From positions 1-64,000 of the forward strand of contig NZ_WTPY01000018.1 in the NCBI RefSeq assembly GCF_011378905.1: a stretch of DNA of 64,000 nt, written 5' to 3'. Both the position numbers and the translations under genes were made by a program. The first letter of the stretch is position 1, and each line of letters starts with the position of its first letter. The notes below the pieces were generated by a model, which saw nothing but the letters and a program-made list of their open reading frames with translations, ran no database searches and was not told where the DNA came from. Source of the DNA: Paraglaciecola sp. 20A4. Lineage in GTDB: Bacteria; Pseudomonadota; Gammaproteobacteria; Enterobacterales; Alteromonadaceae. This document shows, in pieces, positions 1 through 9,417 of this stretch.

Positions 1-1451
1 TCTAATTTAACAGAAAATCCCCACAAATGATGTAAATGCTGAAGGACTTTATGATAGCTGTCAGCCAAAGGAATACCGTGCTGAGGTAGATAAGAAAGAG
101 TAATAGAGCGATCGCCGCTGGCATCAATCTCGTATACCTGAATATTTGGCTCTAAGTTACTCAAGTTATACTGAGCTGACAGCTTTTCTCTGATGGTATG
201 GTAGCCCACTTCGTCATGAATGGCGGATACATCTATAAACGTTTTTTGTTCATCATCTTCGATGGCAAAAAACTTAAAATCACGCATCAACTTCGGTGAT
301 AAAAATTGGCTGATAAAGCTCTCATCCTTGAAGTTTTGCATGGCGAAATGTACGGTTTCTACCCAATCTTTACCAGCAATATCTGGGAACCAAGACTTAT
401 CTTCGTCAGTTGGCGATTGGCATATGCGTTTGATATCCATGAACATATTAAAACCTAATGCGTAAGGGTTTATACCTGAATAATTGGGGTGATTATAGGC
501 TGGTTGAACTACAACATTGGTGTGACTATGCAAGAACTCCAGCATAAATTTGTCACTGACTTTCCCTTCATCATAAAGATGATTAAGAATATGATAATGC
601 CAAAAGCATGCCCAACCTTCGTTCATCACTTGTGTTTGTTTTTGCGGGTAAAAGTATTGGGAAGTCTTGCGTACAATACGGACTAACTCACGTTGCCAAG
701 GTTCAAGCAAGGGCGCATTTTTCTCTATAAAATACAGCAAATTCTCTTGTGGTTCAGAGGGAAAACGTTGAGCTTGCTGAGTATCTTTTGCCTCTGATTT
801 AGGTAATGTTCGCCATAAATCATTAACCTGGGACTGAATATGTTGTTCTCGATTTTGCTGACGTTCTCGTTCAACTTGCAAAGAAATTTTTTGCGGACGT
901 TTATAACGGTCAACGCCAAAATTCATTAAGGCATGGCAGGAGTCCAATACATTTTCGACCTCGCTTACGCCGTATTTTTGTTCGCACTGAGTGACGTAGT
1001 TTTTAGCGAACAATAGATAATTAATAATAGAGCTGGCATCCGTCCACGCCTTAAATAGATAATTCCCTTTGAAGAAAGAATTGTGCCCGTAACACGCATG
1101 GGCAATTACTAACGCCTGCATTGTCATGGTGTTCTCTTCCATTAGGTAGGCGATGCAAGGATTTGAATTGATGACGATTTCGTACGCCAGGCCCATTTGG
1201 CCGCGACGATAATTTTGTTCTGATTGAATGAATTTTTTCCCATACGACCAGTGGGCGTAGTTAACGGGCATGCCAATACTCGCATAGGCATCCATCATAT
1301 GTTCAGCGGTAATGATTTCAATTTGATTAGGATAAATGTCCAGACCATAATGTTTCGCGACTCGGTCTATTTCTTGTTCGTATTGGGTCAATAATTCGAA
1401 TGTCCAATCTGGTCCATCGTTTAATGTATTTTCTTTGGGCTTTCTTCTCAC
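1..1451 (-). CDS. spoVR: SpoVR family protein, C-terminus beyond window edge
   Basis: SpoVR/YcgB family protein of unknown biochemical activity, known from B. subtilis cortex formation and, in gammaproteobacteria, from a conserved cluster with the PrkA kinase and YeaH. I translated the reverse strand by hand: about 483 codons are open up to the window edge, against roughly 510 residues for the family, so only the last few dozen residues are missing. Hallmarks are the N-terminal region with EIDRVAKHYGLDIYPNQIE, the HACYGHNSFFKGNYLF block, and MNEGWACFWHYHILNHLYDEG-like residues with a metal-site look. The start is GTG; an AAAGGAG Shine-Dalgarno lies 9 nt upstream inside the end of yeaH, and the two genes are only a few bases apart, so they are translationally coupled. 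Third gene of prkA-yeaH-spoVR. Confidence 0.93.
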   Translation of the reverse strand, partial: MRRKPKENTLNDGPDWTFELLTQYEQEIDRVAKHYGLDIYPNQIEIITAEHMMDAYASIGMPVNYAHWSYGKKFIQSEQNYRRGQMGLAYEIVINSNPCIAYLMEENTMTMQALVIAHACYGHNSFFKGNYLFKAWTDASSIINYLLFAKNYVTQCEQKYGVSEVENVLDSCHALMNFGVDRYKRPQKISLQVERERQQNREQHIQSQVNDLWRTLPKSEAKDTQQAQRFPSEPQENLLYFIEKNAPLLEPWQRELVRIVRKTSQYFYPQKQTQVMNEGWACFWHYHILNHLYDEGKVSDKFMLEFLHSHTNVVVQPAYNHPNYSGINPYALGFNMFMDIKRICQSPTDEDKSWFPDIAGKDWVETVHFAMQNFKDESFISQFLSPKLMRDFKFFAIEDDEQKTFIDVSAIHDEVGYHTIREKLSAQYNLSNLEPNIQVYEIDASGDRSITLSYLPQHGIPLADSYHKVLQHLHHLWGFSVKL

Positions 1452-1455
1452 CTTA

Positions 1456-2736
1456 TTACACTCCTTTTGGTTTCTCGACACTTTGGTCGAATAACTCTCG
1501 GAATACTGGATAGATATCAGCGACATTTGTGATGTGTTTAATCGCGAAATTAAAGTGTGTTTCGCAGAGTTTTTGGTATTCGTGCCATAGTTTCTGATGT
1601 TGACGATCGGTTATTTCGATATAGGCGAAATACCTCAGCATGGGTAACAAGCTTTGTTCTAATAGACGTGTACAAATTTGACAGTCTTCTGTCCAATTGT
1701 CACCATCAGATGCTTGGGCTGCGTATATATTCCACTCATGGCTGTCGAAACGCTCGGCGATAATATCTTGCATAAGTTTTAATGCACTGGACACAATCGT
1801 GCCGCCTGTTTCTGTGGAATAAAAGAATTCTTGTTCATCTACCTCTTTGGCTTGAGTATGGTGGTGAATGTACACCACTTCTACGTTCTTATAAGTTCGA
1901 GTTAAAAAAAGGTACAGTAATATATAAAAGCGTTTAGCCATGTCTTTGGTGGCTTGATCCATTGAGCCGGAAACGTCCATCAAGCAAAACATAACCGCTT
2001 TACTCGACGGGATCGGACGTTTTTGGTAGTTACGAAATCGCAAATCAAAGGTATCGATAAAGGGCACCCGTGCAATGGACTTTTTTAATGCCTCAATATC
2101 TTTCTCGAGCTGGTTAATGCGAAGTTGGTCGAGAACCTTTTCACTTCTAAGCTCAATTAATAGTCGCTCTAGCAAGTGCAATTCTCTTTTTTTACCTGCG
2201 GTTAACGCTATGCGTCTGGCAACCGATCCTTTTAGTGAGCGCACCACATCTAAATTACTTGGTACACCGTCTGATACGAAACCCGCTCGATGACTTTCGT
2301 ATTGCACAAATTGGGCTTGTTGATTTTTTTGCAAGTTGGGTAAAACAAGATCTTCAAACAGCAAATCTAAATATTCATCTTTGGATATTTGGAAAATAAA
2401 ATCATCTTGGCCTTCTCCGGAATCACTAGCATTGCTGCCATTCCCTTGTCCATTTTCGCCTTGAGGGCGCTTAATTTGGTCGCCCGCATTAAATTGATCA
2501 TTACCAGGGTGCACTATACTGCGCGTACCCCCTTTACCTGTATGAAATATGGGCTCTGAAATATCGCGACTCGAAATACCAATTTTCTCACCACTATTGA
2601 TGTCAGTAACACTGCGCTTGTTGATAGAGTCAGCCACGGCCTTTTTGATCTGCTCCTTGTAGCGGCGCAGGAATCGTTGTCGGTTAACTGTGCTCTTCCC
2701 TTTGCCGTTGAGTCGTCGATCAATAAAATGGGCCAT
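1456..2736 (-). CDS. yeaH: YeaH/UPF0229 family protein
   Basis: 426-residue UPF0229 (DUF444) protein, the usual partner of the PrkA (YeaG) kinase. The N-terminus [20 protein letters not shown] is typical of the family. A von Willebrand A-like domain sits in the C-terminal half, with the metal-site motif LMDVSGSMD around residue 250. The middle carries a low-complexity Gly/Asn/Gln/Ser linker (residues ~85-110). Molecular function is not known; in E. coli it is induced together with yeaG in stationary phase and nitrogen starvation. A GAGG sequence lies 9 nt before the ATG. It sits 56 nt downstream of prkA and almost touches spoVR, so one operon is likely. Confidence 0.93.
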   Translation of the reverse strand: MAHFIDRRLNGKGKSTVNRQRFLRRYKEQIKKAVADSINKRSVTDINSGEKIGISSRDISEPIFHTGKGGTRSIVHPGNDQFNAGDQIKRPQGENGQGNGSNASDSGEGQDDFIFQISKDEYLDLLFEDLVLPNLQKNQQAQFVQYESHRAGFVSDGVPSNLDVVRSLKGSVARRIALTAGKKRELHLLERLLIELRSEKVLDQLRINQLEKDIEALKKSIARVPFIDTFDLRFRNYQKRPIPSSKAVMFCLMDVSGSMDQATKDMAKRFYILLYLFLTRTYKNVEVVYIHHHTQAKEVDEQEFFYSTETGGTIVSSALKLMQDIIAERFDSHEWNIYAAQASDGDNWTEDCQICTRLLEQSLLPMLRYFAYIEITDRQHQKLWHEYQKLCETHFNFAIKHITNVADIYPVFRELFDQSVEKPKGV

Positions 2737-2792
2737 ACTGCTTTACCTCAATGGATGCCATTGGATGTGGTGTAATATGTATGTACTAGGGA

Positions 2793-4715
2793 TTAAGAGG
2801 ATTTCCTAACCCGCAAGTACCATTCACATAGTAGTCTTACCTGTTTCTGGGTATAACCTTTCTCTGCCATCCGCTGCACAAAGTCGTCGTGTTTTTTCTC
2901 GTCTTCTGTTGAGCCTTTTTTGTTGAACGAGATCACCGGTAATAAATCCTCGGTGTTCGAGAACATTTTTTTCTCAATAACCGTGCGCAGTTTCTCATAA
3001 CTGGTCCAACTCGGATTTTTGCCTTCATTGTTAGCTCTGGCACGCAAGACGAAATTAACAATTTCATTGCGAAAATCTTTGGGATTACTAATACCTGCAG
3101 TCTTCTCAATTTTTTCAAGTTCAGTATTCAATGCTTCTCTGTCGAATAATTGCCCTGTTTCTGGGTCGCGATACTCTTGGTCTTGGATCCAAAAATCGGC
3201 ATAAACGACGTAGCGATCAAATAAGTTTTGCCCGTATTCTGAATATGATTCTAGATACGAGGTTTGTATTTCTTTACCAATGAATTCTACGTATTTAGGG
3301 ATCAGGTAGCCTTTCAAATGCTCTTTATATTTCTCTGCCAGCTCGGTGGGGAATTGCTCCCGTTCAATCTGACGTTCAAGCACGTAAAATAAATGCACTG
3401 GGTTGGCCGCTAATTCTTGTTGATCAAAGTTAAATACCCTAGACAAAATCTTAAATGCAAAACGAGTAGACAGACCTTGCATGCCCTCATCAACTCCCGC
3501 GTAATCTCGATATTCCTGATACGATTTCGCTTTTGGGTCGGTGTCTTTCAGACTTTCCCCATCGTAGACCCGCATTTTTGAATAAATGCTCGAGTTTTCT
3601 GGCTCTTTGAGTCGTGACAATACGCTAAACTGAGCCAACGATTCCAATGTGTCAGGTGCACAAGAAGCACCAACCAATTCGCTGTTATCGATCAATTTTT
3701 GGTAAATTTGAATTTCTTCTGATACCCGCAGACAATAAGGAACATTGACAATAAATACCCGGTCTAAAAACGCTTCGTTATTCTTATTGTTGCGGAAGGT
3801 TTGCCACTCCGATTCGTTAGAATGGGCCAATATAACCCCCTCAAACGGTAAAGCGGATAAACCTTCAGTCGAATTATAGTTGCCTTCCTGAGTGGCTGTT
3901 AACAAAGGGTGTAGCACCTTAATTGGAGCCTTGAACATTTCTACAAATTCCATCAATCCCTGATTTGCTCGGCAAAGCGAACCAGAGTAACTATAAGCAT
4001 CGGGATCATTTTGTGCGTAATGTTCAAGCCGTCTAATATCGACTTTTCCTACTAAAGCTGAGATATCTTGGTTGTTTTCGTCGCCAGGCTCTGTTTTAGC
4101 GATTGCAATCTGGTCCAAGATCGATGGATGTAACTTGATGACTTTGAATTGACGAATATCCCCATTGTATTCATGTAGGCGCTTGCGTGCCCATGGGGAC
4201 ATAACAGTTTTAAGATAACGAGGCGCAATACCATATTCATCAAGAAGTAAACGGCCGTCTTCATTGACATCAAATAAACTCAAAGGGTGGTCGTTTACAG
4301 GAGAATCTTTTAGCACGTATATGGGTTGTTGCTGCATTAATTCTTTAAGTTTTTCAGCTAATGATGACTTTCCGCCTCCTACAGGACCCAGTAAATAAAG
4401 TACTTGTTTTTTCTCTTCAAGTCCTTGAGAAGCATGACGCAGGTAAGAAACAATTTGTTCGATTGATTCTTCCATGCCATAGAAACCGTCAAAAGCTGGG
4501 TAGCGGGGGATAATACGGTTGGAAAATATTCTGCTCAACGCCGTATCTTTTGACGTATCTAACATTTCAGGCTCACCTATTGCCTTAAGTAAGCGTTCAG
4601 CAGCATTAGCATAAGCAGCGTTGTCTGCTTTACAGATTTCTAAAAACTCGTCAATACTAAGTTCCTCTTCCTTGCGGGCCTCATACCTTGACTGATATTG
4701 CTCTAAAATTCCCAT
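2793..4715 (-). CDS. prkA: PrkA-type AAA+ serine protein kinase
   Basis: PrkA/YeaG family: an N-terminal AAA+ domain followed by a C-terminal kinase-like PrkA domain, about 640 residues as in E. coli YeaG. The Walker A motif GPVGGGKSS is visible near residue 110, and the RYEARKEEELSIDEFLE-type N-terminus is characteristic. The open frame reaches 15 bases further upstream, but I place the start at the ATG at 4715: GAGAGG lies 8 nt before it and the protein then begins MGILEQYQ, aligning with E. coli MNIFDHYRQ. First gene of the prkA-yeaH-spoVR operon; the family is linked to starvation and stress adaptation. No sigma-specific promoter could be identified with confidence upstream. Confidence 0.95.
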   Translation of the reverse strand: MGILEQYQSRYEARKEEELSIDEFLEICKADNAAYANAAERLLKAIGEPEMLDTSKDTALSRIFSNRIIPRYPAFDGFYGMEESIEQIVSYLRHASQGLEEKKQVLYLLGPVGGGKSSLAEKLKELMQQQPIYVLKDSPVNDHPLSLFDVNEDGRLLLDEYGIAPRYLKTVMSPWARKRLHEYNGDIRQFKVIKLHPSILDQIAIAKTEPGDENNQDISALVGKVDIRRLEHYAQNDPDAYSYSGSLCRANQGLMEFVEMFKAPIKVLHPLLTATQEGNYNSTEGLSALPFEGVILAHSNESEWQTFRNNKNNEAFLDRVFIVNVPYCLRVSEEIQIYQKLIDNSELVGASCAPDTLESLAQFSVLSRLKEPENSSIYSKMRVYDGESLKDTDPKAKSYQEYRDYAGVDEGMQGLSTRFAFKILSRVFNFDQQELAANPVHLFYVLERQIEREQFPTELAEKYKEHLKGYLIPKYVEFIGKEIQTSYLESYSEYGQNLFDRYVVYADFWIQDQEYRDPETGQLFDREALNTELEKIEKTAGISNPKDFRNEIVNFVLRARANNEGKNPSWTSYEKLRTVIEKKMFSNTEDLLPVISFNKKGSTEDEKKHDDFVQRMAEKGYTQKQVRLLCEWYLRVRKSS

Positions 4716-5023
4716 AACTAAACCTCTCATATAGAAAAATTCCAGCTTGCACCCTTAAGATTAGACCCTTATTTGCATTTGTATGTTTCAGATTTAGAAC
4801 AATATTTACTAGCAGAAGGAAAATAATGAGATTTAAGCACTAATGAAATAAGTGTCATTCTAAGGAAAGGTGATAGCAGTGGGGTGAAAGGACTAATATT
4901 TATAATGAGAAATGCAGTGCGGTAATTTTAACACCCGATATAAAATACATATTTATTAGTAAAACGAATAATAATTACTCAACAGTTGTGAGGTCTCATT
5001 GCTGAAAAATTATATTTCAAACA
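4716..5023. other. Intergenic region upstream of prkA
   Basis: About 300 bp of AT-rich DNA between the prkA start and the sodB terminator. It must hold the prkA promoter, but no box is clear enough to call. No small gene with a credible ribosome binding site was seen. Confidence 0.5.
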
Positions 5024-5050
5024 TAAAAAAGCCCCGATATTATCGAGGCT
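5024..5050 (-). terminator. Rho-independent terminator of sodB
   Basis: Imperfect hairpin AGCC(C)CGA-tatta-TCG(A)GGCT followed, reading the minus strand, by a run of T. It lies about 60 nt past the sodB stop codon. Confidence 0.75.
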
Positions 5051-5108
5051 CCTTTGGTGTTCTGTTTGACTTGTCTTTAATGCGCAGGTCAATCAGAAAT
5101 AGAATTGC

Positions 5109-5690
5109 TTAAGCAAAGTTGCTTGCAGCGAAATCCCAGTTTGCTAATGCCCAAAAACCTTCAAGGTACTTAGGACGAGCATTTCGGTAATCAATGTAAT
5201 ACGCGTGTTCCCACAAATCTACCGTTAGTAGAGGAGTTAGGCTCGCGTCAGTTAGCGGCGTCGCTGCATTACTGGTATTGACTATGTCTAGGCTGCCGTC
5301 AGCCGTTTTTACTAGCCACGTCCAGCTTGAACCAAAGTTGTTAACAGCTTTATCGTTTAACGCTGCTTTGAAGTCAGCAAAAGAACCCCATTTTGCATTA
5401 ATTGCATCAGCTAGTGCACCCGTTGGTTCACCGCCACCATTTGGGCTTAGGCTGTTCCAATAAAATGTATGATTCCAGATTTGCGCGGCGTTATTGAAAA
5501 CTCCACCTTCAGACGATTTAACGATCTCTTCAAGATCTTTGTTCGCCATATCAGTGCCTTCAACTAGGCCGTTTAGCTTAGCAACGTAAGTAGCGTGATG
5601 CTTACCGTAGTGATATTCCAGCGTTTCAGCTGAGATATGTGGTTCTAATGCATTTTTTTCGTACGGAAGAGCTGGTAATTCGAAAGCCAT
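5109..5690 (-). CDS. sodB: Superoxide dismutase [Fe]
   Basis: Cytoplasmic iron superoxide dismutase, converting superoxide to O2 and H2O2. At 193 residues it equals E. coli SodB. Metal ligands are in the expected places: His in [10 protein letters not shown], His in WNHTFYW, and Asp and His in [12 protein letters not shown]. The Gln of [12 protein letters not shown] before the second His is typical of Fe-type rather than Mn-type enzymes. No signal peptide. Monocistronic, divergent from grxD, with its own terminator. Assignment is secure; Fe specificity is inferred from the motif. Confidence 0.97.
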   Translation of the reverse strand: MAFELPALPYEKNALEPHISAETLEYHYGKHHATYVAKLNGLVEGTDMANKDLEEIVKSSEGGVFNNAAQIWNHTFYWNSLSPNGGGEPTGALADAINAKWGSFADFKAALNDKAVNNFGSSWTWLVKTADGSLDIVNTSNAATPLTDASLTPLLTVDLWEHAYYIDYRNARPKYLEGFWALANWDFAASNFA

Positions 5691-5957
5691 GATATTTCTC
5701 CATTTAAAGTTAACAATAATCGTGTGTCTAACCTTGTAAGAATGCTAGCTTTCTATACACGAATATAAAAAGACTTGCCCAAGGTTATTCTGAAACCCAG
5801 TCACCGATCTTTGGGCGCTTAGGTTACATTACAAGGGTTTAACTAGATAATAATTTGAAAGCAATAAAGATCACAAGCCGGCATTGGTATAATGCCGTTG
5901 AAAACGGTAAACTTGGCCGCATTGTTAGTGTTATTCAAATATTTAGTGAGAGTGTCC

Positions 5958-6284
5958 ATGGAAACGGTTGAAAAAATTCAGCAGCAAATCAGCGAAAACC
6001 CAATTATTTTATATATGAAAGGGTCACCTAAATTACCGAACTGTGGTTTTTCGGCTCAAGCCTCACAAGCTTTGATGACATGTGGAGAAGAATTCGCTTA
6101 TGTAGATATTCTTCAAAATCCTGACATTAGAGCTGAATTACCAAAGTATGCTGATTGGCCTACCTTCCCACAATTGTGGATCGACGGTGAATTAGTGGGT
6201 GGTTGTGACATCATTATGGAAATGGTTCAGCAAGGTGAGTTGCAGACACTTGTTAAAGAAAGTGCAGCAAAACGCGCCAAGTAA
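5958..6284 (+). CDS. grxD: Monothiol glutaredoxin GrxD (Grx4)
   Basis: Monothiol glutaredoxin that binds and transfers [2Fe-2S] clusters and takes part in iron homeostasis. 108 residues with the CGFS active site in MKGSPKLPNCGFSAQ, followed by YVDILQNPDIRAELP and WPTFPQLWIDGELVGG, nearly identical to E. coli GrxD. The frame is open 66 bases further upstream, but METVEKIQQQI aligns with the E. coli start, so the ATG at 5958 is chosen. Divergent from sodB, followed by its own terminator. Its neighbours sodB and bfd share an iron theme. Confidence 0.96.
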   Translation: METVEKIQQQISENPIILYMKGSPKLPNCGFSAQASQALMTCGEEFAYVDILQNPDIRAELPKYADWPTFPQLWIDGELVGGCDIIMEMVQQGELQTLVKESAAKRAK

Positions 6285-6340
6285 CTTATCGCTTTTAGGG
6301 GGTTGTGTTCTTCCTTAGTGAGTATGTTATTTTCAGTTAT

Positions 6341-6370
6341 AAAAAAAGAGTCTATTAAGACTCTTTTTTT
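6341..6370 (+). terminator. Terminator of grxD
   Basis: Near-perfect hairpin AAAAAGAGTCT-atta-AGACTCTTTTT with a T tract, 57 nt after the grxD stop. The A/T arms make it potentially bidirectional, serving the converging bfd gene too. Confidence 0.85.
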
Positions 6371-6456
6371 GTTTTTATTTTATTCGAGAATGAAAATAGG
6401 AAAGCTAACGCAAGCCTTGGTGTTCCTAATAAATCGATATATTTGATTAGGTTGGG

Positions 6457-6651
6457 TTAACACACTTCTTTAAATAGAGATTCATCAATTATAGTATTGT
6501 CAACGATGCTTTGCGCCATACGCACACATTTACCGCACTGATCACCCACGCCTAGCGCTTCACGCAGCTGACGCATATTGCCCACACCGTCTTCGCGAAC
6601 GGCCTGTTTAATTGCTTTGTCGGTAATACCGTGACACAAACAAACGTACAT
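6457..6651 (-). CDS. bfd: Bacterioferritin-associated ferredoxin
   Basis: 64-residue Bfd, a small [2Fe-2S] protein that delivers electrons to bacterioferritin so that stored iron can be released. Four Cys at positions 4, 6, 39 and 42 (MYVCLCHGITD and GDQCGKCVRMA) form the cluster-binding pattern of the family. E. coli Bfd is also 64 residues. No bfr gene lies beside it in this window. A Fur-like box in its promoter region fits the known iron-repressed expression of bfd. Confidence 0.95.
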   Translation of the reverse strand: MYVCLCHGITDKAIKQAVREDGVGNMRQLREALGVGDQCGKCVRMAQSIVDNTIIDESLFKEVC

Positions 6652-6674
6652 AATTAACCTTACTGAATCTTGAT

Positions 6675-6693
6675 GTAAATGATAATAATTGTT
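6675..6693 (-). promoter_or_regulatory. Putative Fur box upstream of bfd
   Basis: The 19-mer centred on AATGATAAT matches the classic Fur consensus GATAATGATAATCATTATC at 14 of 19 positions and lies 24-42 nt upstream of the bfd start. Fur control of bfd is known in enterics; binding here is inferred. Confidence 0.6.
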
Positions 6694-6862
6694 GTTTGCA
6701 CTAATTTCAAGCCTTTATTGCGATTATTGCATAATAAATAATCTATCTATTGCTACAACAAGGGAAAGAATAATAACAGTTTAAATTATCAATCAACCCC
6801 TTGGTTTTTGCTATTCAATGCTTACTATATGTTGATGCTAAAAGAGTGTGATAACCGTTTAA

Positions 6863-6891
6863 TTGTCGTTACACTATGTGCCAGTTATTTT
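6863..6891 (+). promoter_or_regulatory. Possible sigma-70 promoter of the peroxiredoxin gene
   Basis: TTGTCG, a 17-bp spacer, then TATTTT, ending 26 nt upstream of the chosen start codon. The hexamers are imperfect. No OxyR site could be assigned with confidence in the ~260 bp between bfd and this gene. Confidence 0.35.
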
Positions 6892-6917
6892 TAAACCCTA
6901 AAAAAATGGAGATCAAA

Positions 6918-7523
6918 ATGAGTGTATTAGTTAGTCGCCCAGCCCCAGATTTTACCGCCGCTGCTGTATTAGGAAATGGCGACATCGTAGAAAACTTTAC
7001 TTTAAGTGAAGCAATCAAAGGAAAAAAAGCAGTATTGTTTTTTTATCCTCTTGATTTCACTTTCGTTTGCCCTTCTGAATTGATCGCATTTGACAAACGT
7101 TATGAAGAGTTTAAAAAACGTGGTGTTGAAGTCATTGCTGTGTCTATTGATTCTCAATTTACCCATAATGCATGGCGTAACACTGCTATCAATGATGGCG
7201 GTATCGGCAAGGTAAAATACGCAATGGTTGCCGATGTTAAGCACGAAATTTGTCAAGCATATGATGTTGAGCATCCAGAAGCTGGTGTTGCTTTTCGTGG
7301 TTCGTTCTTGATTGATGCAGAAGGTGTTGTACGTCACCAAGTCGTTAATGATCTTCCTTTAGGACGTAATATTGATGATATGTTGCGTATGGTTGATGCA
7401 CTTAACTTCCATGAAGAACATGGTGAAGTTTGTCCTGCAGGTTGGCAAGTTGGCCAGAAAGGCATGGTAGACAGCCCTGAAGGTGTAGCTAGTTATCTTT
7501 CACAGAACGCTGATTCACTTTAA
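6918..7523 (+). CDS. Typical 2-Cys peroxiredoxin (AhpC/Tsa)
   Basis: Peroxiredoxin that reduces H2O2 and organic peroxides. 201 residues, the normal family length. The peroxidatic Cys is in DFTFVCPSELIAF (about residue 50) and the resolving Cys in HGEVCPAGWQ near the C-terminus, defining a typical 2-Cys enzyme. The frame opens upstream, but an SD-like TGGAG 7 nt before the ATG at 6918 and the MSVLVSRPAPDF start fix the N-terminus. It stands alone with its own terminator; no ahpF is adjacent, so thioredoxin recycling is more likely than AhpF (inference). Confidence 0.95.
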   Translation: MSVLVSRPAPDFTAAAVLGNGDIVENFTLSEAIKGKKAVLFFYPLDFTFVCPSELIAFDKRYEEFKKRGVEVIAVSIDSQFTHNAWRNTAINDGGIGKVKYAMVADVKHEICQAYDVEHPEAGVAFRGSFLIDAEGVVRHQVVNDLPLGRNIDDMLRMVDALNFHEEHGEVCPAGWQVGQKGMVDSPEGVASYLSQNADSL

Positions 7524-7550
7524 TAGTAGTAAAGTGAACAACGAATATTA

Positions 7551-7578
7551 AAAACCGCTGATTTCAGCGGTTTTTTTT
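7551..7578 (+). terminator. Terminator of the peroxiredoxin gene
   Basis: AAAACCGCTG-attt-CAGCGGTTTT hairpin followed by a long T run, about 30 nt after the stop codon. It could also act on the converging rnt transcript. Confidence 0.88.
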
Positions 7579-7605
7579 GTCTCTAATCCCCTCATGTACG
7601 CCGCG

Positions 7606-8241
7606 CTAGTCTTTTTCAGGCGTTGGCCATCCACAGGCGCTTTGCCATTTATTTACAATGTAACAGTATAGTTCAGCTGTTTTTTGGGTGTCGTATAAAG
7701 CAGAATGGGCTTCGTTTTGGTCAAAGCTAATATTCGCTGCTTGGCAGGCTTTTACTAAAACTGTTTGACCAAGGGCCAGACCCGATAGTGTTGTGGTATC
7801 GAAAGATACAAACGGGTGAAACGGCGTGCGTTTAATTTTACTGCGTTCAATAGCAGCGTTAATAAACCCTAGGTCGAATGCTGCATTATGGGCGACCATG
7901 ACTGAGCGCTGACAATCTGCTTCTTTTTGCTCCTTTCTGATCTGTTTACATAAATCTTTAATGACTTCCGTTTCATCTAGCGCACCACGCAGCGCACACC
8001 AAGGGTCTATACCATTAAAGTCTAGCGCGGCTTTTTCCAAATTTGCGCCTTCAAATGGTATAACGTGATAGTGAAAGGTTTTATCAGGTGTTAAAAAACC
8101 TTTGTCATCCATTTTTGTTGTGATCGCTGCGACTTCAAGTAACGCATCCGTTTTGGCATTAAAGCCAGCCGTTTCAACATCAACAATAACTGGGAAGTAG
8201 CCTCTGAATCTGTCTTTAAGAAGAAATTGGGGATCTGACAT
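7606..8241 (-). CDS. rnt: Ribonuclease T
   Basis: RNase T, a DEDD-family 3'-5' exonuclease that trims tRNA CCA ends and matures stable RNAs. 211 residues. Exo I is seen in [22 protein letters not shown] (Asp/Glu), exo II in [12 protein letters not shown], and exo III in the [16 protein letters not shown] stretch containing the catalytic His/Asp. Divergent from motY, the same arrangement as in vibrios. The short C-terminal tail ends GWPTPEKD. Confidence 0.95.
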   Translation of the reverse strand: MSDPQFLLKDRFRGYFPVIVDVETAGFNAKTDALLEVAAITTKMDDKGFLTPDKTFHYHVIPFEGANLEKAALDFNGIDPWCALRGALDETEVIKDLCKQIRKEQKEADCQRSVMVAHNAAFDLGFINAAIERSKIKRTPFHPFVSFDTTTLSGLALGQTVLVKACQAANISFDQNEAHSALYDTQKTAELYCYIVNKWQSACGWPTPEKD

Positions 8242-8366
8242 AGCGGCCTAGTAGGATAAAAATATGGCGTGATTATGTCAATTATCCGAAGTCCCTGCCA
8301 CCCTTGAAAGGCAATTATCTATGGAAGTTTATTCTTAAGTAGGCTGGGCAATAGGTATATTTAGGG

Positions 8367-8393
8367 TTAAGATTTTACTTAGTGAGTCGATAA
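8367..8393 (+). promoter_or_regulatory. Putative sigma-28 (FliA) promoter of motY
   Basis: TTAAGATT, exactly 11 nt, then GTCGATAA. This matches the flagellar sigma-28 consensus TAAAGTTT-N11-GCCGATAA at 6/8 and 7/8 positions. It lies about 60 nt before the motY start. Late-class, FliA-dependent expression of motor genes is established in polar-flagellate vibrios. Confidence 0.65.
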
Positions 8394-8452
8394 ACAAACT
8401 AGACGCATGGGGATATTCCCTGTCCTGAACTTACTATTACGAAAAAAGACTT

Positions 8453-9316
8453 ATGAAAATAATTTTATTTGTAGTGTCACTGACGTTCGCGGGGTCTCTA
8501 TCCGCAGGTTTACGTCAATATGCAGCTAAGATAGAGACCTCTGATTGGCAATTAAGCCAACATAATCGGTTGCAATGTACACTGGCTCATCAAATACCTG
8601 GTTACGGGCAGGCATTATTTACCAGTATGGCATCTAAGCAATTGAATATGGAGTTTGAGCTGGATATGCTGCGTCTGCCGAAAACTTTTGCTATGGCCGC
8701 CGTATACTCAGTGCCACCTAAATGGATGCCTGGCCAGATGCAGCATGCGATTGCTGATATGACCATTCGTAAACAGTATAATGGTGATTTACCTGAGCAG
8801 GCTGCTTGGACTATGTTATCAGAACTTGAGAAAGGCTTCTGGCCCACCATTTATTATCAAGATTGGTATAACCAGAAGGACAAGATAGCTGTTGGGCTAA
8901 ATGCCAGTAATTTCGCTGTACCCTATGAAAGCTTCGCCCAATGCGTAGCTGATCTATTGCCTTATAGTTTTGATGATATTGCCTATACGATCTTAGATTA
9001 CAAAAAAAACAGCACGGAACTAACCAAATATTCTCAACGTCGACTGGATATGATTGGTCAGTATTTGAAAGAAGACAACGAAATGGACTTGGTATTGCTT
9101 GACGGTTATAGCGATAGTTATGGTGGGCGAGATATGAACCACACGTTATCCGTCAGCCGAGCGGTGGAAATAAAAAATTACTTTAGTGATATGGGGGTTG
9201 AGCCTCAACGCATCGATGTTACCGGACATGGTGAGCGTAGGCATGTCGCCCCAAATAGTAACGAAATGTCCCGTGCAAAGAACCGCCGTGTGGTCATTCG
9301 GATGGCCAAGCCGTAA
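8453..9316 (+). CDS. motY: Sodium-driven flagellar motor protein MotY
   Basis: MotY forms the periplasmic T-ring of Na+-driven polar flagellar motors, holding the PomA/PomB stator next to the basal body. 287 residues. A signal peptide (MKIILFVVSLTFAGSLSAG) is followed by the MotY-specific N-terminal domain (~20-160, with CTLAHQIPGYG) and an OmpA/MotB-like peptidoglycan-binding domain (~170-287, with LLDGYSDSYGG and VTGHGERR...AKNRRVVI). Family length is about 290. Divergent from rnt as in Vibrio. A sigma-28 type promoter sits upstream. A generic OmpA-family protein is the only alternative; the N-terminal domain and synteny favour MotY. Confidence 0.9.
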   Translation: MKIILFVVSLTFAGSLSAGLRQYAAKIETSDWQLSQHNRLQCTLAHQIPGYGQALFTSMASKQLNMEFELDMLRLPKTFAMAAVYSVPPKWMPGQMQHAIADMTIRKQYNGDLPEQAAWTMLSELEKGFWPTIYYQDWYNQKDKIAVGLNASNFAVPYESFAQCVADLLPYSFDDIAYTILDYKKNSTELTKYSQRRLDMIGQYLKEDNEMDLVLLDGYSDSYGGRDMNHTLSVSRAVEIKNYFSDMGVEPQRIDVTGHGERRHVAPNSNEMSRAKNRRVVIRMAKP

Positions 9317-9354
9317 CGTAGTTACATTTCCAATGCTATAAACTCTATATCAAC

Positions 9355-9390
9355 AAAGCCGATTAACATTCAATGCTAATCGGCTTTTTA
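9355..9390. terminator. Bidirectional terminator between motY and glpQ
   Basis: Perfect 11-bp stem AAAGCCGATTA / TAATCGGCTTT with an 11-nt loop and T-rich flanks on both strands, between converging genes. Confidence 0.85.
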
Positions 9391-9417
9391 ATGCCGCGTA
9401 ATTTTGCTTAAATCTGT

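Noticed and set aside
6700-6860. OxyR site upstream of the peroxiredoxin gene
   Set aside because: Scattered ATAG/CTAT-like tetramers occur but without the required spacing.
7002-7340. 112-codon frame antisense to the peroxiredoxin gene
   Set aside because: Shadow of a strongly conserved gene; no ribosome site or recognisable domain.
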